Assembly: GCF_900142085.1 (NCBI RefSeq) | Contig: NZ_FQZQ01000016.1 | Location: 1 to 64,000 of the forward strand | Length of the DNA stretch: 64,000 nt | Direction of reading: 5' to 3' | Origin: Shimia gijangensis | GTDB taxonomy: Bacteria > Pseudomonadota > Alphaproteobacteria > Rhodobacterales > Rhodobacteraceae | Shown here: in pieces, positions 7,712 through 16,963 of the stretch | Layout: each line of letters begins with the position of its first letter | How positions within the stretch are numbered: position 1 is the first letter of the stretch | Program-made: the position numbers and the translations under genes | The notes under the pieces: model-generated | Databases searched by the model: none | Told to the model about the DNA's origin: nothing | Seen by the model: only the letters and a program-made list of their open reading frames with translations

Positions 7712-8092
7712 ATGACTGCTGAAACTGAACTCGCACAAGCGGACCCTAATTGGTTTGTTGCACCGGGAGACGGTGATTACTTTGCGCTCGTGGCCATAGC
7801 CTTTTTAATTGGGGCGCTTTACGGCTTGGTCGTTCTATATGCTGCATTCGACCGCTGGGCCGAGCATCAGGCTCATGGAACGCCTTTGGCAAAAACGATC
7901 CCAACGATGCTCGCCATTGCGCTTTTGTACGAAATTTTCCCTTTAAGTCATTTCCACATTCTGCTTCCACTCAGCGCCTTGTTGATCGCATTGATGGCAG
8001 ACTGGTCGCGATTTCACCTAAATACCAAAACGGCTGTGGTTCGTGTGGACGAGCCAATAAAAGCTGAACCGGAGCAAGATCCAAGTGTTTGA
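7712..8092 (+). CDS. Small inner-membrane protein paired with an HlyD-type protein
   Basis: 126 residues with two or three hydrophobic segments (around residues 24-46 and 65-95) and a charged tail. ATG at 7712 is preceded by GAGAT; an in-frame ATG at 7700 and a TTG at 7694 are alternatives. The stop overlaps the GTG start of the HlyD-like gene by eight bases, so the two products are almost certainly made together. Two-gene units of a small membrane protein plus a periplasmic adaptor are known (for example YiaW/YiaV), but I cannot assign this small protein to a named family. Confidence 0.7.
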   Translation: MTAETELAQADPNWFVAPGDGDYFALVAIAFLIGALYGLVVLYAAFDRWAEHQAHGTPLAKTIPTMLAIALLYEIFPLSHFHILLPLSALLIALMADWSRFHLNTKTAVVRVDEPIKAEPEQDPSV

Positions 8093-9278
8093 ACTCCTAT
8101 TTACATCGTTCCCGGCCATTATCCGATACTTCCAGCTTAAACGCCGCGGTGAAAAGATGACCGTCTGGAACATGAAAACCGCTGTTTTCCTTTGGGCAAT
8201 TTTGGCTTTCTGCCTGTTCCTGACAATTTTCTACTACCACCCCAAAACATATGCAGGGGTCGTGCCATTTCGAACAGTGTCTGTTGTATCCCAGACAACC
8301 GGTCCGGTCACCGAGATCAACGTCATCAACGGACAGGAGGTCAAAGCGGGTGATCTGTTGTTTCGGATTGAGGACAGTGCCCAGCAAGCAGCGCTCAAGC
8401 AGGCTCAGGCTGATCTGGCTTTGCTGGATGCAGAGCAGGCCAAAGCCAAAGACAACGAAATTGTCGCGCAGTCCGCTGTAGATGAAGCCGAAGCACAGCT
8501 GGCTCAGTTTCGTGATGATTTAAAGGATGCTCAGACGCTTTTGCAACGCGGTGCAGGCCGTGCGGATGATGTGCTTACACTGCAAACCTCGGTGTCTGCG
8601 ACAGAGGCTGAATTGCGGGCGGTTCAGGCCCAACTTGACTTAGCCCGGATCGACATGAACGAGACAATTCCGGCCCAGATTGAATCAGCCAAAACCGCGA
8701 TCGCTTCTGCACAGGTCGCGCTGGATTTCACTGAGGTTCGAAGCCTAGCCAACGGTCACGTGACTCAACTATCGCTTAGTGTGGGCAGCCCGGCCACGAC
8801 ATTAGTGCTACGGCCGGCAATGATTATTATCCCCGACAGGCCAGAAGATGTTCCCGTGCGCATCACTGCCGGGTTTTCTCAGGTGGCACGCAACACTTTG
8901 TACGACGGCATGCCCGCAGAGATCGCCTGTGAAAGCAATGCCAACCTTGGGTTCAAAAACTCGGTGATGCCGGCGCACGTTCTCAGAGTTCAACCAGCAA
9001 TTGCCACAGGTCAGGTCGTACCTGATCCCCAACTGTTGGATATGGCCGCCGCAACTGCACGCGGGACAGTGCTGGTGTTTCTGGAATTGGTTCACGAGGA
9101 ACACGAAGCCATGCTGCTTGATGGATCAGGCTGCATTGTTCAGACCTACACGAACAACATTCACGGCACAGTCGGCCATATTATTGGCGCGACAGGCGTG
9201 ATCAAAGCGGTCGGTCTTCGCCTGAAAGTGCTCGGCTCGATCATGACTGGTGTTGGGCTGTTGGGTGGCGGGCACTAG
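8085..9278 (+). CDS. HlyD/EmrA-family membrane fusion protein
   Basis: 397 residues. One N-terminal membrane anchor (about 32-50) is followed by a biotinyl-lipoyl-like half (VTEINVINGQEVKAGDLLF). A long Gln/Ala-rich coiled-coil hairpin spans about 95-215, and the second lipoyl half is ALDFTEVRSLANGHVTQL. Such periplasmic adaptors connect an inner-membrane pump to an outer-membrane channel. No ABC, MFS or RND pump gene is adjacent; the only partner is the coupled small membrane protein upstream. GTG start, overlapping the previous gene. Confidence 0.88.
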   Translation: MFELLFTSFPAIIRYFQLKRRGEKMTVWNMKTAVFLWAILAFCLFLTIFYYHPKTYAGVVPFRTVSVVSQTTGPVTEINVINGQEVKAGDLLFRIEDSAQQAALKQAQADLALLDAEQAKAKDNEIVAQSAVDEAEAQLAQFRDDLKDAQTLLQRGAGRADDVLTLQTSVSATEAELRAVQAQLDLARIDMNETIPAQIESAKTAIASAQVALDFTEVRSLANGHVTQLSLSVGSPATTLVLRPAMIIIPDRPEDVPVRITAGFSQVARNTLYDGMPAEIACESNANLGFKNSVMPAHVLRVQPAIATGQVVPDPQLLDMAAATARGTVLVFLELVHEEHEAMLLDGSGCIVQTYTNNIHGTVGHIIGATGVIKAVGLRLKVLGSIMTGVGLLGGGH

Positions 9279-9336
9279 GCTGAATCTACTTATTTTCCAT
9301 GAAAATCAGAAGTTTATGGCTTTGAAGTACGAGAAA

Positions 9337-9366
9337 GCGCCGCCCTGAAAGAGCGGCGCCTTCTTA
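9337..9366. terminator. Terminator hairpin between hlyD-like gene and clpB
   Basis: Seven-base GC stem GCGCCGC (9337-9343) pairs with GCGGCGC (9353-9359), followed by CTTCTTA on the plus strand. It lies between two convergent genes and probably ends the hlyD-like transcript. It may also act for clpB, where the minus-strand T-tract is weaker. Confidence 0.7.
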
Positions 9367-9388
9367 TTCAGTCAATGGATTGATTGGG

Positions 9389-12004
9389 TCAGTGCACAAC
9401 GGCATCATCCGGTTTCGGGCGGTCCGATGTTCCAACCCGGTCTCCGATGATCAGACCATCGGCACCGGCGGTCACGGGGACGGTGTCGCCGTCTTTGATG
9501 TCACCGGCCAGCAGCCCTTCGGCCATTGGGTTTTGCAGGGCGCGTTGGATGACCCGTTTCAAAGGGCGAGCCCCGAACACTGGATCATAGCCTTCATCGG
9601 CCAGCCATTTTTTGGCGTCCTCATCCAGTTCCAGATCAATCTTGCGACCCGCCAGACGAGCGCGCAAAAGGCCAAGTTGGATGTCGACGATGCCGTCCAT
9701 ATCCGCCCGCGCCAGACGATCAAAGATGATGGTTTCATCCAGACGGTTGAGGAACTCGGGTCGGAAATGGGCGCGCACGGCGTCCATCACGTCGCGCCGC
9801 GCATCCGAGGCATCGGCCCCTTCGGGCAGTTGTGACAAGGCCTGCGCGCCAAGGTTCGACGTCAGGATGATCAGCGTCTGTTTAAAGTCCACGGTGCGGC
9901 CCTGACCATCGGTCAGCACGCCATCATCCAGCACTTGCAACAACACGTTAAAGACATCCGGGTGCGCCTTTTCAACCTCGTCAAACAGCACCACCTGATA
10001 AGGGCGACGACGCACAGCTTCGGTCAGAACACCGCCCTCGTCATAGCCCACATAGCCGGGAGGCGCGCCGATCAGACGCGCGACCGAGTGTTTCTCCATG
10101 AATTCGGACATATCCACGCGCACCATGGCGCTGTCGTCGTCAAACAGGAACTCGGCCACGGCTTTGGTCAGCTCGGTTTTACCTACACCCGTTGGCCCAA
10201 GGAACAGGAACGATCCCAATGGGCGGTTCTCGTCATTCAGGCCCGCGCGGGCACGGCGCACGGCGTTGGACACCGCGGTCACGGCGAGGTTCTGGCCGAT
10301 CACACGCGCATGCAGATCATCTTCCATCCGCAATAGCTTCTCGCGTTCACCTTCGAGCATTTTCGAGGTGGGGATGCCGGTCCAGCGTTCGACGACCAAA
10401 GCGATCTGTTCAGGGCGCACGGCCTCTTCAATGACCATCTCGGCACCGGCCTTTTCGGCCTCTTCAAGTTTGGCTTCGAGACCGGGGATCACGCCATAAG
10501 ACAACTCACCTGCTTTGGCGAGATTGCCCTCGCGCTTGGCGATATCCAGTTCGGCGCGGGCCTGATCCAGTTGTTCTTTCAGGTCACGCGCGGACGCGAG
10601 TTTATCGCGGCCTGCCTGCCACTGAGCAGTCATCTCCGATGACTTGTCTTGCAGGTCAGCAAGGTCCTTTTGCAGGGTTTCCAGGCGGTCCTTGGACGCC
10701 GCATCATCCTCGAGCTTCAGCGCCTCTTCTTCGATCTGCAATTGCAGGATCTGACGGTCGAGGGCATCCAGTTCTTCGGGTTTGCTGTCCACTTCCATGC
10801 GCAAACGGCTGGCCGCCTCATCGACAAGGTCGATGGCCTTATCGGGCAGAAAGCGGTCGGTAATATACCTGTGCGACAAGGTCGACGCCGCAACCAGCGC
10901 AGAGTCAGAGATACGCACCCCGTGGTGCAGCTCGTACTTTTCTTTGATGCCGCGCAGGATCGAAATGGTGTCTTCGACTGTGGGTTCTTCGATCACCACA
11001 GGCTGGAAACGACGCGCCAGAGCGGCATCTTTTTCAACGTATTTGCGATACTCATCCAAGGTGGTCGCACCAATACAGTGCAACTCGCCCCGGGCCAGCG
11101 CCGGTTTGATAAGGTTGGCCGCATCCATCGCGCCTTCGGACTTGCCTGCGCCCACAAGCGTGTGCATCTCATCAATGAACAACAGTATTTCACCAGCCGC
11201 TTCGGTCACTTCGGTTAGCACGGCCTTGAGACGCTCTTCGAACTCACCGCGGTATTTCGCGCCAGCGATCAGCGCGCCCATGTCCAGCGCCATCAGTTTC
11301 TTGTTGCGCAAGGATTCCGGCACGTCGCCGTTGATGATACGCAAGGCCATGCCCTCGGCGATGGCGGTTTTACCGACACCGGGTTCGCCAATCAGAACCG
11401 GGTTATTTTTTGTACGACGTGACAGAACCTGCATGGCGCGGCGAATTTCATCGTCACGGCCAATGATAGGGTCAATCTTGCCTTCGGCGGCCGCATCCGT
11501 CAGGTCGCGGGCGTATTTCTTCAGCGCGTCATAACCTTCTTCAGCCGATGCCGAGTCGGCGGTGCGGCCTTTGCGGATGTCGTTGATGGCTGCATTGAGC
11601 GCCTGAGCGTTCACGGCCCCGGCGATCAGCGCGTCCTTGGCTTTGGATTTCACCATGACCAGCGCCATCAGAATGCGCTCAACCGGCACAAAGCTGTCGC
11701 CCGCTTTCTTGGCGATGGTTTCGGCTTCGGCCAGAACTTTGCCTGTGGCGCTGTCCAAATAAACCTGACTGGCATCGCCGCTGACTTTGGGCAATTTGGC
11801 CACGGCAGCATCAACGGCCTCGCGCACACGCTCAGGCGCGCCACCGGCGCGTTTTATCAGGTTGGCGGCCAGCCCCTGATCGTCATCCATCAATGCCTTA
11901 AGAATATGTTCGGGTGCCATCCTCTGATGGCTTTCACGCATTGCAATGGTCTGAGCAGCCTGAACAAAGCCGCGCGACCGTTCCGTGAACTTGCTAAGGT
12001 CCAT
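9389..12004 (-). CDS. clpB: ClpB, ATP-dependent protein disaggregase
   Basis: 871 residues, typical ClpB length. Domains in order: the N-terminal Clp repeat domain (1-145); AAA-1 with Walker A GEPGVGKT near residue 206 and [10 protein letters not shown] as its Walker B region; the coiled-coil middle domain (about 400-525); AAA-2 with GPTGVGKT and [14 protein letters not shown]; and the ClpB small C-terminal domain. It works with DnaK to extract proteins from aggregates after heat stress. AGAAGGAG precedes the ATG at 12004. A heat-shock-type promoter lies about 75 bp upstream. Confidence 0.97.
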   Translation of the reverse strand: MDLSKFTERSRGFVQAAQTIAMRESHQRMAPEHILKALMDDDQGLAANLIKRAGGAPERVREAVDAAVAKLPKVSGDASQVYLDSATGKVLAEAETIAKKAGDSFVPVERILMALVMVKSKAKDALIAGAVNAQALNAAINDIRKGRTADSASAEEGYDALKKYARDLTDAAAEGKIDPIIGRDDEIRRAMQVLSRRTKNNPVLIGEPGVGKTAIAEGMALRIINGDVPESLRNKKLMALDMGALIAGAKYRGEFEERLKAVLTEVTEAAGEILLFIDEMHTLVGAGKSEGAMDAANLIKPALARGELHCIGATTLDEYRKYVEKDAALARRFQPVVIEEPTVEDTISILRGIKEKYELHHGVRISDSALVAASTLSHRYITDRFLPDKAIDLVDEAASRLRMEVDSKPEELDALDRQILQLQIEEEALKLEDDAASKDRLETLQKDLADLQDKSSEMTAQWQAGRDKLASARDLKEQLDQARAELDIAKREGNLAKAGELSYGVIPGLEAKLEEAEKAGAEMVIEEAVRPEQIALVVERWTGIPTSKMLEGEREKLLRMEDDLHARVIGQNLAVTAVSNAVRRARAGLNDENRPLGSFLFLGPTGVGKTELTKAVAEFLFDDDSAMVRVDMSEFMEKHSVARLIGAPPGYVGYDEGGVLTEAVRRRPYQVVLFDEVEKAHPDVFNVLLQVLDDGVLTDGQGRTVDFKQTLIILTSNLGAQALSQLPEGADASDARRDVMDAVRAHFRPEFLNRLDETIIFDRLARADMDGIVDIQLGLLRARLAGRKIDLELDEDAKKWLADEGYDPVFGARPLKRVIQRALQNPMAEGLLAGDIKDGDTVPVTAGADGLIIGDRVGTSDRPKPDDAVVH

Positions 12005-12079
12005 GGGTATTCTCCTTCTATAAGCGCCCGGATTGATCGACGCCCGCTATGCGGCGCGCCAGTGATTGGGCCTTGGCGT

Positions 12080-12110
12080 AAATGTGGCAATTACAGTTCG
12101 TTCGTTCAAG
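12080..12110 (-). promoter_or_regulatory. RpoH (sigma-32) type promoter of clpB
   Basis: Reading the minus strand, CTTGAAC (complement of 12104-12110) is followed after 16 bases by CCACATTT (complement of 12080-12087). The heat-shock consensus is CTTGAAA, 11-16 bases, CCCCATNT, so 13 of 15 fixed positions match. It lies about 75 bp upstream of the clpB start codon, in the right direction. Confidence 0.7.
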
Positions 12111-12212
12111 GACATGGATCAAAGAAAGCCCAAATACCGGTATCAAAAAGCCATATTCTTCACGCACCCTTAACACAGGAAAAGATAGAAAACGGTCGCG
12201 AGTGAGGCAAAG

Positions 12213-12476
12213 ATGTACGTAACGGACATAGAAGTAATTGAACTCCCTGAGCCACAGGAACGTTCTGCACAAATGGGCAGCGTGGTGTTCACCTCATACG
12301 AACGTCAGATTCAGGTGATGTGCAGCCTTCAGGGTGACGAAAACAATAGCCCCGCCAAGAAACGGCTATCGTTTGTACGCGATGCGCTTCGCCAGCTGAG
12401 CCGAATGCCGGAATTTCGCGGCGGGCGCGCAAAGTTGGAATTTGCCCCGCAATTGCTGCCCGAAGGGATCGGCTGA
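12213..12476 (+). CDS. Conserved hypothetical protein, 87 residues
   Basis: Soluble, no signal peptide. It begins MYVTDIEVIELPEPQE and ends with the basic stretch GGRAKLEFAPQLLPEG. GAGG is present about eight bases before the ATG, which supports translation. It is divergent from clpB (about 200 bp) and stops 43 bp before the methyltransferase-like gene, so the two may be co-transcribed. I do not recognise a family. Confidence 0.65.
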   Translation: MYVTDIEVIELPEPQERSAQMGSVVFTSYERQIQVMCSLQGDENNSPAKKRLSFVRDALRQLSRMPEFRGGRAKLEFAPQLLPEGIG

Positions 12477-12519
12477 CAGCAGGCTGGACAACGGCCCTAA
12501 CAGGTTCCAGACTGCGGGC

Positions 12520-13221
12520 ATGTCGACTTTATCAGATATCCGGGCGCGCTCGACCTGGCGGGACATTCTTGAAGGTCAGCCCCAGCATCTGGGTCTGATC
12601 ATTTTACTGGCCGCCGGTGCCTGCACGCTGATGCAACCCTCGCCAAACGACACCCGTCTTCTGGGCCTTGAGGGGCGTCAATGGGCGATGGTTTCGGTTT
12701 GGCTGGCGATCATCCATCAGGTGATCGTCGCCTTTGTCTTTCGTATGCAGCTGCACAGAAATTTGCTGAGCAGGATACGCGGCGAAAACGATATCAAAAC
12801 ATGGACCCTACTCTTTATCCCCTTGCTGGTGGCCCGGCCGATCACCGTCATCATGACAGGCTGGGCCGATGATGTGCCCATTGGCCTGCCCAGATCCGTT
12901 GAATGGGTGGTGGGCGCAGTTTTGGTGGCAGTGGCCATCATAACGATGCATTCGGTGATCAAACATTTCACCATCCGGCGCGCGGTGGGCGGCGATCACT
13001 TTCGTGACGAGATTGCGGCCATGCCCATGGTGCGGGAAGGCATGTTCAAATACACCGACAACGCGATGTATGGCGTGGTGTTTTTGGGGCTCTGGGGCAT
13101 TGCCCTATTGTTTGACAGCTGGAATGCGCTGGTTCTGGCACTGTTCCAGAAAACCTATATCTGGGTGCATATGTATTGCACAGAAAAGCCGGATATGGAG
13201 TGGATTTACGGCAACCGCTAA
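12520..13221 (+). CDS. PEMT/ICMT-like membrane methyltransferase family protein
   Basis: 233 residues with about five hydrophobic segments. The C-terminal part (HFTIRRAVGGDHFRDE, then WVHMYCTEKPDMEWIYG) resembles phosphatidylethanolamine N-methyltransferase and related isoprenylcysteine methyltransferase-like proteins, where a conserved EKPDME-type stretch lies near the SAM site. It would act on a membrane lipid or similar substrate; the exact substrate is not evident. I chose the ATG at 12520 because the upstream extension is not membrane-like and overlaps the preceding gene. pyrF follows closely. Confidence 0.7.
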   Translation: MSTLSDIRARSTWRDILEGQPQHLGLIILLAAGACTLMQPSPNDTRLLGLEGRQWAMVSVWLAIIHQVIVAFVFRMQLHRNLLSRIRGENDIKTWTLLFIPLLVARPITVIMTGWADDVPIGLPRSVEWVVGAVLVAVAIITMHSVIKHFTIRRAVGGDHFRDEIAAMPMVREGMFKYTDNAMYGVVFLGLWGIALLFDSWNALVLALFQKTYIWVHMYCTEKPDMEWIYGNR

Positions 13222-13281
13222 GACTTGCGGGACCGCCTTAGGACCGGTAGAACGCCTAAGATTTCAGCCCCGGAGAATACC

Positions 13282-13980
13282 ATGACAGCAGATGACCGCC
13301 TGATCGTCGCCCTTGACGTGCCCAATGCCCTTGAGGGGCTCAAGCTTGCCGAAACCATCGGTGATGCCGCATCCTTTTACAAAATTGGTCTGGGCATGCT
13401 GACAGGCGGCGGGCTGGCGTTGGCCAATGAGCTGAAGTCAGAACTGGGCAAACGGATTTTTCTGGATATGAAACTGTTTGATATCGGTGCCACGGTCGAA
13501 GCGGCTGTGCGTGGGCTGGCGCAGTTTGACCTGGATTTCCTGACCGTGCATGGCGATCCCTATGTGGTAAAAGCCGCCAAAGAAGGGGCCGCGGGCAAGG
13601 ATTTGAAAATCCTTGGTGTGACCATCCTCACCTCGCTGGATCGGGCGGATCTGGATGGGGCCCTGATCAAACCGGGCGATATCAAGGATCTTGTACAGGA
13701 ACGCGCAGGCAAAGCGTTTGAGGCCGGTGCCGACGGCGTGATCGCATCTCCCCAAGAAGCCGCAATGATCCGTGCCCTGCCCGAATCCAAAGGCCGTTTG
13801 ATTGTGACGCCCGGCGTGCGTCCGGCAGGGGCCGCCTTGGGTGATCAGAAACGCGTTGCCACGCCGGCCAGCGCGATTTCGGACGGGGCCGACCACATTG
13901 TTGTGGGCCGCCCCATCTGGCAGGCCCAGAGCCCTCGTGCAGCGGCCGAGGCCATTGTCAGCGAGCTGGCGTCAGTTTAG
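13282..13980 (+). CDS. pyrF: Orotidine-5'-phosphate decarboxylase
   Basis: 232 residues, the normal length for the short bacterial form. It catalyses the last step of UMP synthesis. The active-site motif is FLDMKLFDIGATVEAAV, with the Asp-Lys-Asp triad in DMKLFD. The phosphate-binding end is VTPGVRPAGAA and GRPIW. The start at 13282 follows GGAGAATACC. It ends in front of a large hairpin-forming repeat shared with the convergent NUDIX gene. Confidence 0.96.
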   Translation: MTADDRLIVALDVPNALEGLKLAETIGDAASFYKIGLGMLTGGGLALANELKSELGKRIFLDMKLFDIGATVEAAVRGLAQFDLDFLTVHGDPYVVKAAKEGAAGKDLKILGVTILTSLDRADLDGALIKPGDIKDLVQERAGKAFEAGADGVIASPQEAAMIRALPESKGRLIVTPGVRPAGAALGDQKRVATPASAISDGADHIVVGRPIWQAQSPRAAAEAIVSELASV

Positions 13981-14016
13981 GGGCCTTGCCCCCTGGGCCT
14001 GCGGCCCATTCCCCCA

Positions 14017-14084
14017 GAGTACTTCCGAGCGAGATGAAGCCCAACGCCAGGCTTCATCTTGCTCAAAATACTCCCGCTGGAGGC
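14017..14084. repeat. Hairpin-forming REP-like element between pyrF and the NUDIX gene
   Basis: The left arm, about 14017-14042 (core AGATGAAGCC), and the right arm, 14050-14073 (core GGCTTCATCT), form a long imperfect inverted repeat. The right part, 14050-14084, recurs at 33804-33838 with 31 of 35 bases identical. It sits between convergent genes, where it could act as a two-way terminator. I recall similar CTTCATCTTG...ATACTCCCGC...GGAGGC words as common in Rhodobacterales intergenic DNA. Confidence 0.75.
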
Positions 14085-14088
14085 GGTC

Positions 14089-14520
14089 TTACGTCGCGGC
14101 CAGATAGTCGGCCAGCCGGGATTGAAATTGGGGAATGGCTTTGGGGTTTTTCAGATAGTGATGGGGGTCAACCAGCGCCCAGCGCTGGCCTTCGTCCCCA
14201 AGTTTGATGTCTTTTTCGGCAGTGGTTGGCAGGTGGGCAGCAAAGAACCAGAAAGCCAACCCTTTGCGCCAGTAGAGGCGACCCCAGCACAGTGAAGCCT
14301 GCGACACGACGAGGCCGAGTTCTTCGCGGGTTTCCCGCAAGGCGCAGGTGGGGCCGTTTTCAGAGCCTTCACGCCCGCCTCCGGGTAAATCCCAATGCGC
14401 AGGCCACGGAATGTCCACGCGATCATCACGCAGGATCGTTGCAAGCCGATCACCGATGAACAGCGCCAGTTTGGCGCCATGAAAGGCCGTGTCGTCATCT
14501 CCATCAATTGATATACTCAT
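14089..14520 (-). CDS. NUDIX hydrolase
   Basis: 143 residues with a complete Nudix box, starting GGREGSE and ending RETREELGL (pattern G-x5-E-x7-RE-x2-EE-x-G). Such enzymes hydrolyse nucleoside diphosphates linked to another group; this one could clean the nucleotide pool, but the substrate cannot be read from the sequence. I chose ATG at 14520 (MSISIDGDD). A longer frame runs upstream but would overlap dinB. It is divergent from dinB with 28 bp between starts, so the promoters must be nested or reach into the neighbouring reading frame. Confidence 0.85.
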   Translation of the reverse strand: MSISIDGDDDTAFHGAKLALFIGDRLATILRDDRVDIPWPAHWDLPGGGREGSENGPTCALRETREELGLVVSQASLCWGRLYWRKGLAFWFFAAHLPTTAEKDIKLGDEGQRWALVDPHHYLKNPKAIPQFQSRLADYLAAT

Positions 14521-14548
14521 TGTCGAACCACCCTTCTTTGAGGCCATT

Positions 14549-15802
14549 ATGCCTGCGTTATGCCGCGATTGCCTGACCCAATTTGACAGCACAGGACGTT
14601 GCCCGTCCTGTGGGTCGTTGCGCGTCACGCGCCATCCGGAGCTGTTTGATCTGACAATAGCGCATATGGATTGCGATGCCTTTTATGCCAGTGTGGAAAA
14701 GCGCGACAATCCTGAAGTCCGCGACAAGCCCGTCATCATTGGCGGCGGTAAACGCGGTGTGGTCTCTACCGCCTGTTATGTCGCGCGCATTCGGGGTGTG
14801 CGCTCGGCCATGCCGATGTTTCAGGCGTTAAAACTGTGCCCTGACGCAGTGGTGATCCGCCCGCGCATGTCGGTTTACGTCGAGGTTTCCCGCGAAATTC
14901 GCAAAATGATGGATGAGTTAACGCCGGATGTCGAACCCCTGTCGCTGGATGAGGCATTTATGGACTTAGGCGGCACGACCAAGCTACATGGTGCGCCGCC
15001 TGCTGTGATGTTGGCACGCTTGGTCAAGCGTATGAAGGATGAGCTGGGTCTCACCGGGTCAATTGGCCTGTCGCACAACAAGTTCCTGGCCAAGGTGGCA
15101 TCGGACCTTGAAAAACCGCGTGGGTTTTCGGTGATTGGTAAAGCAGAAACAGCGGATTTCCTTCACGACAAACCTGTGCGGTTGATTTGGGGGATTGGAC
15201 CCGTGGCGCAGGCGTCGCTGGACAAGGCTGGCATTCACACATTCAGCGACTTGTTGCGGTGGGAGCAGGACGATCTGACGGCCCGGTTTGGATCGATGGG
15301 ATATCGGTTGTGGCATCTGGCGCGCGGTCAGGACCGGCGCAAGGTTTCGGCGAACGCACCGATGAAAAGCATCAGCAACGAGACCACGTTTTTTGAGGAT
15401 ACCGAAAGCATCGACATTCTGGATGGGCATATCTGGCGGTTGTCGGAAAAGGTTTCGGATCGCGCCAAGGCCAAGTCCAAGGCTGGCAGGGTCGTGACAC
15501 TGAAACTCAAGCGCGCCAATCACAGCCTGATTTCCCGTCGCCTTGCATTGCGGGACGCCACACAGATGGCAGACACAATTTATCAGACAGCGCGTGGCTT
15601 ATTCGATCAGGTGGGCAATCAGGGGCCTTATCGTCTCTTGGGTGTAGGGTTGGCTGATCTGGTGGCGGAAGACACCGGCGATTTGTCAGGAGATCTTTTA
15701 GACCCTCAGGCTGCTCAGCGGCGCAAGGCCGAGCGGGCGTCGGATACGATCCGGGGTAAATTTGGCGCTGATGCCATTCTGAAGGGCCGTGCGATGCGCT
15801 AG
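14549..15802 (+). CDS. dinB: DNA polymerase IV (DinB) with N-terminal Cys-rich ribbon
   Basis: 417 residues, Y-family translesion polymerase. The catalytic acidic residues lie in AHMDCDAFYASVEKR and PLSLDEAFMDL; a helix-hairpin-helix region (LIWGIGPVAQASL) and the little-finger domain follow. Before the polymerase core there are about 35 extra residues holding CRDC and CPSC, a likely zinc ribbon. ATG at 14549 is preceded by TTGAGG. I looked for an alphaproteobacterial SOS box in the short divergent gap to the NUDIX gene and did not find a good one. Confidence 0.93.
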   Translation: MPALCRDCLTQFDSTGRCPSCGSLRVTRHPELFDLTIAHMDCDAFYASVEKRDNPEVRDKPVIIGGGKRGVVSTACYVARIRGVRSAMPMFQALKLCPDAVVIRPRMSVYVEVSREIRKMMDELTPDVEPLSLDEAFMDLGGTTKLHGAPPAVMLARLVKRMKDELGLTGSIGLSHNKFLAKVASDLEKPRGFSVIGKAETADFLHDKPVRLIWGIGPVAQASLDKAGIHTFSDLLRWEQDDLTARFGSMGYRLWHLARGQDRRKVSANAPMKSISNETTFFEDTESIDILDGHIWRLSEKVSDRAKAKSKAGRVVTLKLKRANHSLISRRLALRDATQMADTIYQTARGLFDQVGNQGPYRLLGVGLADLVAEDTGDLSGDLLDPQAAQRRKAERASDTIRGKFGADAILKGRAMR

Positions 15803-15804
15803 GC

Positions 15805-16665
15805 CTATTCGGCGGCCATCTCCTGGCGCGGTTTTCCGATCTCGATGATGTGTTTGATGACCCGGTCTATCAGCAATTGAAACGCCCCAAAATCGGCACG
15901 CGGTTCGATCCGGGCTTCATCCATGTACAGAGAACGATCGATCTCGATCTGGATCGCGTGCTGCTTGCGGACTGGCCGCCCGTAGTGCTGGGTGACATAA
16001 GCCCCGGCAAAGGGTGCATTTCGGGACACCCGCAAGCCTTCCAAAGCAAAGGCTGATTCAATTTCTTCAACAATGTAAGAGTCAGCAGACGCGCCGAAGC
16101 GATCCCCCAAAACCACATCGGGACGGGGCACTCCGGTTCTGACCAATGTATCCAATGCTTCGTGCGGCATTGAATGGCAATCGATCAGAATGGCCCGCCC
16201 AAAGGTCGCGCAGGTCTCATCCAGCAAAGATTGCAGCCGGTTATGGTAAGGACGCCAATAGGTTTCAATTCGATGATTCGCCTCTTCTTGGACCAGCTTG
16301 CCATTGTAAATCGCGCGACCGTTTGCGACCACCCGAGGGATCACACCAAGCCCCGAGGCGACCCGCGGGGTGATCGGGCGGCGGCGTAACCCCTGAATGA
16401 GTGCGGGATCCAATTCATCTGAAGATCGGTTGAAGTCTACAAAAGCCCGAGGTGCACCCGCCACAAGGAACGGCGAGCCGAATCGCGGCACTGACTGGAA
16501 CAATCTGTCAACAAAAGCATCTTCGGAACTGCGAATCGTATGGGCGTTCAAAAGGGTGCGGCGCAAAAACCATTCAGGGTAATCACACCCGCTATGGGGT
16601 GAGGCAAAAACCACGGATGAGGTCTGGCTCGTGGGGCGTGACAAGGAATAGGCTTGCTTAGGCAT
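15805..16665 (-). CDS. N-formylglutamate amidohydrolase family protein
   Basis: 286 residues of the FGase family, zinc-dependent amidases that release formate from N-formylglutamate, a histidine-breakdown intermediate. Visible motifs are SPHSGCDYP at the N-terminus, FVDFNRSSDELD, LIDCHSMP (metal site) and QIEIDRSLYMDE. No other histidine-utilisation gene is in the window, so the physiological substrate may differ. It is convergent with dinB, with two bases between the stops. Confidence 0.88.
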   Translation of the reverse strand: MPKQAYSLSRPTSQTSSVVFASPHSGCDYPEWFLRRTLLNAHTIRSSEDAFVDRLFQSVPRFGSPFLVAGAPRAFVDFNRSSDELDPALIQGLRRRPITPRVASGLGVIPRVVANGRAIYNGKLVQEEANHRIETYWRPYHNRLQSLLDETCATFGRAILIDCHSMPHEALDTLVRTGVPRPDVVLGDRFGASADSYIVEEIESAFALEGLRVSRNAPFAGAYVTQHYGRPVRKQHAIQIEIDRSLYMDEARIEPRADFGAFQLLIDRVIKHIIEIGKPRQEMAAE

Positions 16666-16816
16666 ATGGTCTCCTGAATACAGTAAATATAGTCTGAAAA
16701 ATATCCTTGTCGAAAGCCCTTGAACCCAAAGCCGACTCCTTTTATAGACGCCGCTACCGGCGCGGTCATTCGCGCCCCCTTTTATTTGGGGGATGTGAGC
16801 TCGGGCTGGATATAGT

Positions 16817-16891
16817 GGGCGATTAGCTCAGCGGTAGAGCACTTCGTTGACATCGAAGGGGTCACAAGTTCGATCCTTGTATCGCCCACCA
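16817..16891 (+). tRNA. tRNA-Val (anticodon GAC)
   Basis: 75 bases forming a full cloverleaf. Acceptor arms are GGGCGAT and ATCGCCC, the D-arm is GCTC/GAGC, and the anticodon stem is CTTCG/CGAAG around loop TTGACAT (anticodon GAC). The T-arm is ACAAG/CTTGT with TTCGATC. ACCA follows the acceptor, so CCA is encoded. It lies 72 bp upstream of rpmJ on the same strand. Confidence 0.97.
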
Positions 16892-16963
16892 TGAGATTCA
16901 CTGTTCCCGGTTGGGAACATCCGTAACCCGGCGCAATGCGCGCCACGACAGATAGGATGGACG

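Noticed and set aside
14489-14560. SOS (LexA) box for dinB
   Set aside because: I found only isolated GAAC/GTTC half-sites, without the spacing of the alphaproteobacterial box.
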